From: an uncultured Collinsella sp. | Lineage (GTDB): Bacteria; Actinomycetota; Coriobacteriia; Coriobacteriales; Coriobacteriaceae | Assembly: GCA_900556515.1 (NCBI GenBank) | Contig: USPH01000109.1 | Location: forward strand, 1-5,288 | Length of the DNA: 5,288 bases | Direction of reading: 5' to 3' | Shown: piece by piece, positions 1 through 4,244 of the stretch | Layout of the letters: each line of letters opens with the position of its first letter | Position numbering within the stretch: position 1 is the stretch's first letter | The notes under the pieces: model-generated | Databases searched by the model: none | Seen by the model: the letters and a program-made list of their open reading frames with translations, nothing else | Told to the model about the DNA's origin: nothing | Translations under genes and position numbers: made by a program

Positions 1-18
1 GCCGACGACCTGGACTAA
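1..18 (+). CDS. C-terminal end of an upstream gene (partial)
   Basis: The first frame reads Ala-Asp-Asp-Leu-Asp and then a TAA stop at 16-18. A strong plus-strand intrinsic terminator begins 27 bases downstream, which is where the end of a plus-strand gene is expected. Only five residues are visible, an acidic tail, so no product can be named. The call rests on the stop codon plus terminator arrangement rather than on any homology. Confidence 0.4.
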   Translation, partial: ADDLD

Positions 19-44
19 CATTCGGCCTACAATTTAGTGCCTAG

Positions 45-74
45 AAAGGACCCGCAGCTTGCGGGTCCTTTTTT
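45..74 (+). terminator. Intrinsic terminator of the upstream plus-strand gene
   Basis: An 11-bp perfect stem (45-55 paired with 61-71) encloses a five-base loop AGCTT, and the right arm runs into six T (69-74). The T-tract lies on the plus strand; the minus-strand reading has only a short interrupted T run, so it should act mainly on plus-strand transcripts. It ends the gene whose stop codon is at 16-18. Confidence 0.85.
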
Positions 75-99
75 ATGACTGTGCCGGAGTGCGTAACAT

Positions 100-137
100 A
101 AAAAACCGAGCCCTGCACATAATGGCGCAGAACTCGG
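100..137 (-). terminator. Intrinsic terminator of the nitroreductase gene
   Basis: Read on the minus strand, an 11-pair stem (137-127 with 116-106, including two G-T wobble pairs) closes a ten-base loop and is followed by six T (105-100). It starts 48 bases after the nitroreductase stop codon. Together with the terminator at 45-74 it insulates two convergent transcripts from each other. Confidence 0.8.
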
Positions 138-184
138 CGAACGGGTGAGCGGTCAAGGGTAGGATTTAAGGCATGTCCCAAAAC

Positions 185-715
185 CTACTTGAGGAGGAAG
201 TCGGAGAGGGGAATGGTACGGGCCTCGCGATGCTCGGGATCGGCGATGTGGTCGGCAGGATATCCACAGACGAGCATGTGATAGGGATAGACGCCCTTGG
301 GCAGATTGAACTGCTCCTGCGCCACCTCAGGCTTAAAATGGCATACCCAGCACGTTCCCAGGCCCTGCTCGGTGGCCTCCATCATCATCTGATCACACAC
401 GATTGAGGTGTCGATTTCACTAGAATTCATCTGGTCATACGGGCGCACCCAAGCATCACCGGTAACGCTGCAAATAAGGAAGACAAGCGGAGCGCCAAAG
501 ATAGACTCATCACGAGCAAACCGAGGCTGACAAGCAGCTGCCTTCTCCAGAAGCTCAGGCGTATCCAACACCATCACACGGGTTGGATGATTATTACAAG
601 CAGAAGGAGCAATACGCCCAGCCTCAACAATGGCATCCACCACAGCCTGCTCAACAGAACGATCCTGAAATTCACGACAAGAATACCGACCCCGAGCCAG
701 ATCCAAATAAGACAT
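185..715 (-). CDS. Nitroreductase family protein (FMN-dependent oxidoreductase)
   Basis: A 176-residue protein of the nitroreductase fold, a family of cytoplasmic flavin enzymes that use NAD(P)H to reduce nitro compounds, quinones or related acceptors. Seen in the sequence: the N-terminal RGRYSCREF motif (residues 8-16), matching the family RRSxRxF phosphate-binding segment of FMN; IAPSACNNHP (35-44), matching the APSxxNxQP flavin segment; and LGTCWVCHF (119-127), in the place of the usual GLGTCW..F segment. The length suits the short single-domain members. The start at 715 is chosen because GGAGGG lies five bases upstream and the family motif follows at once; the in-frame TTG at 781 would add an odd Trp/Leu-rich tail. 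The gene stands alone with its own terminator. Cysteines are frequent (for example 13, 40, 62, 82, 107, 122, 125, 150). The substrate cannot be predicted. Codon choice changes strongly from the 5' to the 3' end (see findings). Confidence 0.9.
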   Translation of the reverse strand: MSYLDLARGRYSCREFQDRSVEQAVVDAIVEAGRIAPSACNNHPTRVMVLDTPELLEKAAACQPRFARDESIFGAPLVFLICSVTGDAWVRPYDQMNSSEIDTSIVCDQMMMEATEQGLGTCWVCHFKPEVAQEQFNLPKGVYPYHMLVCGYPADHIADPEHREARTIPLSDFLLK

Positions 716-720
716 ACAAG

Positions 721-726
721 CCCTCC
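721..726 (-). promoter_or_regulatory. Ribosome binding site deciding the nitroreductase start
   Basis: GGAGGG on the minus strand ends five bases before the ATG at 715. It supports the short form over the longer reading frame that opens with TTG at 781, which has no such site. Confidence 0.7.
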
Positions 727-748
727 AACAATTAAAAATCAAACAAAC

Positions 749-873
749 CCAAAGTAACCCAAACGGTACCCAAAGCAGCAATCAGCCAAACGCTCATCGA
801 GGGCCAAAGTGTCCGAACGGATACCAAAGGTCCCTTCAGCCAAACCCCCATTGCGCTATAACTATCAGCCAAA
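749..873 (-). repeat. Irregular array of eight TTTGG motifs in the nitroreductase leader
   Basis: On the minus strand TTTGG occurs eight times upstream of the nitroreductase. Plus-strand starts of the CCAAA complement are 749, 759, 770, 786, 804, 824, 840 and 869. Three copies extend to the 9-mer TTTGGCTGA (782-790, 836-844, 865-873). Spacing is 10 to 29 bases. The array occupies most of the gap up to the inverted-repeat element and lacks a convincing promoter, although TATAGC near 855 is a weak -10 candidate. It may be a regulator-binding array or a decayed repeat tract; no known operator was recognised. Confidence 0.5.
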
Positions 874-882
874 GTTCCCAAT

Positions 883-996
883 GGTGGTACGTAAGGGAGC
901 GGGCCCGGCCACTAATAACCTTTTGAACGACTCTGCTTGCAGCCGGAGTGAAAAAGGTTATTAGTGGCCGGGCCCGCGACCGCCGGGGCACGTACC
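883..996. repeat. Palindromic, MITE-like element with perfect 26-bp inverted repeat
   Basis: Positions 899-924 and 952-977 are perfect 26-bp inverted copies, separated by a 27-base spacer that itself contains a small dyad (ACTC 930-933 with GAGT 946-949). Outer arms GGTACGT (886-892) and ACGTACC (990-996) also match. The direct repeat CCCAAT flanks the whole at 877-882 and 997-1002, the right copy overlapping the DUF47 stop codon. In RNA it would fold into a long hairpin. Neither strand has a T-tract after the stem, so it is not a standard terminator, although it follows the end of the phosphate operon directly and could protect the mRNA 3' end or weaken transcription. Mobile origin is inferred; copy number in the genome is unknown. 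Confidence 0.6.
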
Positions 997-1001
997 CCCA
1001 A

Positions 1002-1625
1002 TTAACTGTTCTTCATGACAATCGAATCCACAACATCGGCCACATTCTCACAGCAGTCAGCGCAGTACTCCAGAAAGGCGTATACGTCACGCCAGGCGAT
1101 GACCTCGAGCGGGTCCTTGCCGTTAACGTGCAGGTTGCGCATGGCGTTGATATAGAGCTCGTCGGCTTCGGACTCGATGGTGTTGATCTGGATGACGAGT
1201 TCGCGCAGGGTCTTGGACTTGCGGTAGTTGGGCAGCTCGACCATCAGGTCTTTCATGGCGCGGCAGGCGTCAGTCACCTTGTGGGCGATGACGATGGCGT
1301 CGGGATGGATGCTCTGGATGTTGGTGAAGTAGACGCGCTGCACGACGCCCTCGATGCGGTCGAGCACGGTGTCGAGTGAGCAGCTCATCAGATCCAGATC
1401 CTCGCGCTCGAGCGGGGTGATAAAGGCGGTGAGCAAGGCGTCCTCAAGTTCATGGTGCTTCTTGTCGGCCGCATGCTCGATCGCGTGCATCTTGTTGAGC
1501 ATATCGTGAATCTTTGCGGGATCGAAGTTCTCGAAAATCTTGGTGAGCAGCTCGGCGGCCTGGACGGCAAGGTCGGCGCAGGCGACGTAGTTGTCGAAGT
1601 AGAACGAATCGGGTTTCTTTGCCAT
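1002..1625 (-). CDS. DUF47 family protein (PhoU-like partner of the phosphate transporter)
   Basis: A 207-residue, all-helical cytoplasmic protein of the DUF47/PhoU-like family (TIGR00153 type), usually encoded beside PiT transporters and thought to control them. Seen here: the repeated acidic metal-binding style motifs IEHAADKKHHEL (49-60) and IESEADELY (150-158), the family hallmark FITPLEREDLDLM (68-80), and a C-terminal helix with EYCADCCENVADVVDSI (186-202). No signal peptide or membrane segment is present. The start at 1625 is supported by AAAGGA seven bases upstream (1633-1638). It lies 67 bases downstream of the transporter stop with no terminator between, so the two are probably co-transcribed. 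The length matches the family norm. The cysteine-rich CADCC segment is a local peculiarity. Family assignment is firm; the control function is known only by association for this family. Confidence 0.92.
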   Translation of the reverse strand: MAKKPDSFYFDNYVACADLAVQAAELLTKIFENFDPAKIHDMLNKMHAIEHAADKKHHELEDALLTAFITPLEREDLDLMSCSLDTVLDRIEGVVQRVYFTNIQSIHPDAIVIAHKVTDACRAMKDLMVELPNYRKSKTLRELVIQINTIESEADELYINAMRNLHVNGKDPLEVIAWRDVYAFLEYCADCCENVADVVDSIVMKNS

Positions 1626-1692
1626 GGGTGGGTCCTTTCGAGGCGAAGACGGGTGGGCGAGGTAATGCAGTCCGGATGGACGTTCGGTTTGA

Positions 1693-2742
1693 CTAGAGGA
1701 ACATCATGAACAGCTTGGCCATGACAAAGCTGATGAGTCCGCAGGCGGGGAAGGTGAAGAACCAGGTGAACATCATGTCTTTGACGACGCCGAAGTTGAT
1801 GGCTGAGAGGCGCTTGACGGCACCGACGCCCATGATGGCGCAGGTCTTGATGTGTGTGGAGGACACGGGGATGCCGGTAAGGGTGGCAAGCAGCAGGTTT
1901 GCGGCGCCTGCGAGGTCGGCGGAGAAGCCCTGATACTTTTCGAGCTTGACCATGCTCTGGCCGACGGACTTGATGATGCGCTCGCCGCCCACGCTGGTGC
2001 CGATACCCATAGTGGCCGAGCACAGCAGCATAATCCAGATGGGGATGCCTGCATCGCCGACGCTCGTCTGGCCGCTGGCAAAGGCCACGCCTAAAAAGAG
2101 CACGCCGATGAACTTCTGTCCATCCTGCGCGCCGTGCATAAAGCTCATGGCCGCAGCGCTCGCGATCTGAGCGTATTTAAAGAAGACATTGGCACGTCGC
2201 CTGTTGGCGGCGGCGAAAAGAATCGAGACGAGCTTGCACAGGACCCAGCCCATGACAAAGCCCAGGCCGATGGAGAGCGCCAGACCGTAGATGACCTTCA
2301 TCCACTCGTGGGCGTTGACGCTGCTCGCACCGCCGAGGGCGATGGCGGCACCGGTCAGGCCGGCGATAAGGCTGTGGCTTTGCGAGGTGGGGATGCCAAA
2401 ACGCGACGCTGTGGCGCCGTAGACGACGATGGAGAACAGCGCCGCGCATAGGCAGGCGAGCGCCATGGTGCTGTTTCCGCCAAAGTCGACGATATGTGAG
2501 ATGGTGTTGGCGACGCTCGCGTTAAAGTGCGTCATGATGAGCACGCCGAGGAAGTTGAATGCGGCGCTCATGAGAATGGCGGCGCGGGCGGGCATGCAAC
2601 GCGTAGTGACGCAGGTCGCGATGGCGTTGGGCGCGTCGGTCCATCCATTGACGAAGATGGCGCCCAACGCGAGGATCACGGTGACGGCAAGGACTGGGTT
2701 CGACACAATTTGGCCGAGGAAGGTTGAGAACGTTACGTCCAT
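1693..2742 (-). CDS. pit: PiT-family inorganic phosphate transporter
   Basis: A 349-residue integral membrane protein of the inorganic phosphate transporter (PiT) family, which imports phosphate, usually as a metal-phosphate complex with H+ or Na+ symport. The two inverted halves are visible: NGWTDAPNAIATCVTTR (32-48) stands for the canonical NGANDVANA signature and MHGAQDGQKFIGV (202-214) for its second copy; the matching loops are GIPTSQSHSLIAG (116-128) and GIPVSSTHIKTCAIMG (290-305). Roughly ten hydrophobic segments surround these, with a basic cytoplasmic stretch NRRRANVFFK near 180-189. Both key Asp residues of the signatures are kept (35, 207). The compact length is like other short bacterial PiT proteins without a large central loop. 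The ATG at 2742 has only a weak site (GAGAAAG) upstream; no other in-frame start exists before the TAA at 2773-2775. It is first in an operon with the DUF47 gene. Confidence 0.93.
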   Translation of the reverse strand: MDVTFSTFLGQIVSNPVLAVTVILALGAIFVNGWTDAPNAIATCVTTRCMPARAAILMSAAFNFLGVLIMTHFNASVANTISHIVDFGGNSTMALACLCAALFSIVVYGATASRFGIPTSQSHSLIAGLTGAAIALGGASSVNAHEWMKVIYGLALSIGLGFVMGWVLCKLVSILFAAANRRRANVFFKYAQIASAAAMSFMHGAQDGQKFIGVLFLGVAFASGQTSVGDAGIPIWIMLLCSATMGIGTSVGGERIIKSVGQSMVKLEKYQGFSADLAGAANLLLATLTGIPVSSTHIKTCAIMGVGAVKRLSAINFGVVKDMMFTWFFTFPACGLISFVMAKLFMMFL

Positions 2743-2772
2743 ATATGGGCTTTCTCGAAGTTTGCAGACACG

Positions 2773-2804
2773 TTACAAAAACATGATAAATCGTATCACC
2801 TCCT
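2773..2804 (-). promoter_or_regulatory. Orphan Shine-Dalgarno with a three-codon minimal ORF in the pit leader
   Basis: The minus strand carries AGGAGGTGAT (2804-2795), fully complementary to the 16S rRNA 3' end. Fourteen bases after AGGAGG comes ATG TTT TTG TAA (2784-2773), a Met-Phe-Leu stop mini-ORF in frame with the transporter, whose own start at 2742 has only a weak site. The sequence is plain to see; a regulatory role (ribosome standby, leader ORF or decayed start) is an inference. Confidence 0.4.
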
Positions 2805-2861
2805 GCGGGTCTCTTTACCGAGTTCTGATGGGAGAAGTGAACTTTTTGGCACTAAAATTGA

Positions 2862-2867
2862 ATATTA
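2862..2867 (-). promoter_or_regulatory. Possible -10 element for the pit operon
   Basis: TAATAT on the minus strand is a near-consensus -10, but the hexamer 17 bases upstream (AGAACA) is a poor -35. If used, transcription would start near 2855 and give a leader of about 110 bases that includes the orphan Shine-Dalgarno. A poor -35 would suit an activator-dependent promoter, as at phosphate-regulated genes, but no clear Pho box was found. Confidence 0.25.
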
Positions 2868-2955
2868 GCCCTGTTGACCGCGGGTGTTCTTTTTGCTAAC
2901 ACGCCATGCGGACACGTGCGATTACTACGACACTCCAAAACCACAGTCTGTTCGC

Positions 2956-2985
2956 TTTACAACATGCAAACATGCGTTCGATAAT
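2956..2985 (+). promoter_or_regulatory. Promoter of the small hypothetical gene
   Basis: TTTACA (2956-2961) and GATAAT (2980-2985) each differ from the sigma-70 consensus at one base and are 18 bases apart. Transcription would begin about 2991-2993, that is at or next to the ATG at 2993. A weaker alternative further upstream is TTGACC (2874-2879), 17 bases, then TAACAC (2897-2902) with a preceding TG, which would give a leader of about 85 bases. Confidence 0.5.
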
Positions 2986-2992
2986 AGGAGGC

Positions 2993-3331
2993 ATGGAATA
3001 TCGACAGACAGATGGCAAAACTCGGCGCGTGCACAAGCAGTATGTGGACGTCGTGGCTCGCATCCTCGCGGGCGGACAGGTCGTGCCGGTCACCGTCTGC
3101 TGGGTCGACGGTCGTTGCTTTACGATTGACGAGATTGTCTCGACCACTGGGTTTGGCCTGACGGTTCACGGCATCCGTACGGCAACCTATAAGGTGCGTT
3201 TTGGCGGGCACGCGACCGAGTTGTATCTGGAGGACCAGACGCGCGAACGACCAGATGGTTCGCAGGCCCATCTGATGCGTTGGTGGGTGTGGGCATTCGA
3301 CCGTACGCTCGAGGGCGAGCGCCGTAGGTAA
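2993..3331 (+). CDS. Small conserved-type protein of unknown function
   Basis: A 112-residue soluble protein with no signal peptide or membrane segment. I recognise no named domain with certainty. The order YVDVVARIL (18-26), then PVTVCWVDGRCFTIDEI (33-49), a predicted run of beta strands, and a Trp-rich end WWVWAF resembles small beta-rich proteins of unknown function in Firmicutes that contain a W-x-DGR-x-(Y/F)-x-I-D pattern; this is recall, not a search result. The tail is basic (GERRR). The start at 2993 is preferred because the conserved-looking part begins soon after; AGGAGG (2986-2991) is only one base from this ATG, which is too close for normal use. In-frame ATGs at 2906 and 2972 lack any ribosome site and add unlikely sequence. 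It is transcribed divergently from pit and lies 78 bases before the Bax inhibitor gene. Confidence 0.75.
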   Translation: MEYRQTDGKTRRVHKQYVDVVARILAGGQVVPVTVCWVDGRCFTIDEIVSTTGFGLTVHGIRTATYKVRFGGHATELYLEDQTRERPDGSQAHLMRWWVWAFDRTLEGERRR

Positions 3332-3382
3332 GGACGTGCGGCATTCGGGTACAATGGCAGGAATCTTGTCACCTACGGCGCT
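3318..3382. repeat. 12-bp perfect inverted repeat around the stop codon and the Bax-inhibitor leader
   Basis: Positions 3318-3329 and 3371-3382 are perfect 12-bp inverted copies (left arm AGCGCCGTAGGT) with 41 bases between. The left arm overlaps the TAA of the small hypothetical gene and the right arm lies 27 bases before the Bax-inhibitor start. The interval holds the candidate -10 at 3350-3355. It could be an RNA stem or a paired operator; no T-tract follows, so it is not a standard terminator. Confidence 0.45.
3350..3355 (+). promoter_or_regulatory. Candidate -10 element of the Bax inhibitor-1 gene
   Basis: TACAAT, one base from consensus, inside GGGTACAATGG. No recognisable -35 lies 16-18 bases upstream. 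Transcription from it would give a leader of about 48 bases that starts just before the right arm of the local inverted repeat. Confidence 0.35.
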
Positions 3383-3409
3383 GTCGTGCGCTTTTTGAAA
3401 GGACGAAGT

Positions 3410-4105
3410 ATGAACGATATCCAGGGCTATCAGAACGGCCCCATCGAGACCGGTGCAAGCCGTGCCAAGGAGATGTCGCCGCGCGCGTACAATCTCACCA
3501 TGTCTGCCCTGATCTTCTTGGGCTTTTGCGCCATGGGCGCCGGCGCCTACTTTACGAGCACCATGTCGTTTGCGCGCATGATGATGAGCGGCGCCGCCTT
3601 GCCGCTGGTCTTTGGCTCGTTTATTTTGACCATCGTCGGCATGGTCATGATGTCGGCCGCCGCCAGCAAGCAGTCCGTGGGCCTATCCCTTGTGGGCTAC
3701 GTAATCTTTGCGAGCACCTTTGGCCTGACCGCGTCGTTTGGCCTTGCCAACTACGACCTGCCCACCATCAACACTGCCTTTATCGCCACGGCCGCCATCA
3801 CCTTTGTCTTTGGCGCCTTGGGCGTGACGTTCCCCAAGTTTTTCCGGCGCGTATATGGCATCGGTTTTGGCATTCTGCTCGCCACTATTCTGGTTGAGAT
3901 CGTGCTGATGTTCATGGGCGTCTCGCAGACCATCACCGACCTGATCGTGATCGTGGTGTTCGCCGGCTTTATTGGCTACGACACCTATGTTGCCACGACG
4001 GTGCCGCCCACGCTGCCCAATGCGGTGCTCATGGCGTCCAATCTGTTCGTGGACATTATCAACGTGTTCCTGCGTGTTCTGAATATCCTCGGTCGTCGCG
4101 ACTAG
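3410..4105 (+). CDS. Bax inhibitor-1 / YccA family membrane protein
   Basis: A 231-residue polytopic protein of the Bax inhibitor-1 (TMBIM) superfamily; the studied bacterial member, Bacillus YetJ, is a pH-dependent Ca2+ leak channel. After a soluble N-terminus of about 27 residues there are six to seven hydrophobic segments, roughly 29-50, 60-83, 92-112, 121-141, 149-170, 176-195 and a final 205-226. Family marks are FGLTASF (104-110), GIGFGILLA (150-158), the GYDTYVAT segment (189-196) and the C-terminal NLFVDIINVFLRVLNILGRR (211-230). Asp191 and Asp215 are 24 residues apart, the spacing of the pH-sensing Asp171/Asp195 pair in YetJ. The start is fixed by GAAAGGA (3397-3403), six bases before the ATG; an ATG at 3386 has no site. 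The gene ends in its own terminator. The physiological role in this organism is unknown. Confidence 0.93.
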   Translation: MNDIQGYQNGPIETGASRAKEMSPRAYNLTMSALIFLGFCAMGAGAYFTSTMSFARMMMSGAALPLVFGSFILTIVGMVMMSAAASKQSVGLSLVGYVIFASTFGLTASFGLANYDLPTINTAFIATAAITFVFGALGVTFPKFFRRVYGIGFGILLATILVEIVLMFMGVSQTITDLIVIVVFAGFIGYDTYVATTVPPTLPNAVLMASNLFVDIINVFLRVLNILGRRD

Positions 4106-4150
4106 CGCGATGCCTTGCGTTGCTCTTATCGGGCGCGGTAAAACGATGCG

Positions 4151-4179
4151 AAAGGCGGTCCTTCGGGGCCGCCTTTTTT
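4151..4179 (+). terminator. Intrinsic terminator of the Bax inhibitor-1 gene, UUCG loop
   Basis: An 11-pair stem (4151-4161 with 4166-4176, one T-G wobble) closes on a C(TTCG)G loop, an unusually stable tetraloop, and runs into six T (4174-4179). It begins 46 bases after the TAG stop of the membrane-protein gene. Confidence 0.92.
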
Positions 4180-4192
4180 ATGCGTGGCGGGG

Positions 4193-4198
4193 TATCAT
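4193..4198 (+). promoter_or_regulatory. Candidate -10 element of the PARG-like gene
   Basis: TATCAT, one base from consensus, in GGGTATCATGG, directly after the preceding terminator, which makes a separate promoter here likely. No clear -35 is visible; the expected place falls inside the terminator hairpin. Predicted leader is about 40 bases, with AAAGGTGA (4231-4238) as ribosome site six bases before the ATG. Confidence 0.35.
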
Positions 4199-4244
4199 GG
4201 ATGGGAAAAGCCGATAGCGGCAGCGACAGGAAAGGTGACCACTT

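Noticed and set aside
716..781. N-terminal extension of the nitroreductase from a TTG codon, rich in Trp and Leu
   Set aside because: There is no ribosome site for the TTG, GGAGGG fits the ATG at 715, and the extension is only the translated TTTGG repeat tract.
899..977. The long inverted repeat as an intrinsic terminator of the pit-DUF47 operon
   Set aside because: No T-tract follows the stem on either strand, and the stem and loop are much longer than usual; a terminator role is not supported by sequence alone.
948..1379. Plus-strand ORF of 143 codons
   Set aside because: It starts inside the inverted-repeat element and then runs antisense to the well-supported DUF47 gene; its Asp/Val/Gly-rich sequence is a shadow of that gene's codons.
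1388..2023. Minus-strand ORF of 211 codons with Arg/His-rich product
   Set aside because: It overlaps pit and DUF47 in another frame; the composition is that of a frame-shifted GC-rich gene and no ribosome site is seen.
2795..2804. Plus-strand ATCACCTCCT, identical to the 16S rRNA 3' end
   Set aside because: The surrounding bases do not match 16S rRNA; it is simply the complement of a strong Shine-Dalgarno on the minus strand.
2837..2842. GTTCAC on the minus strand as a Pho box for the phosphate transporter
   Set aside because: Pho boxes need at least two such units at about 11-base spacing; only one is present.
2906..2992. Longer N-terminus for the small hypothetical protein from ATG 2906 or 2972
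   Set aside because: Neither has a ribosome site, and the added residues overlap the best promoter of the region.
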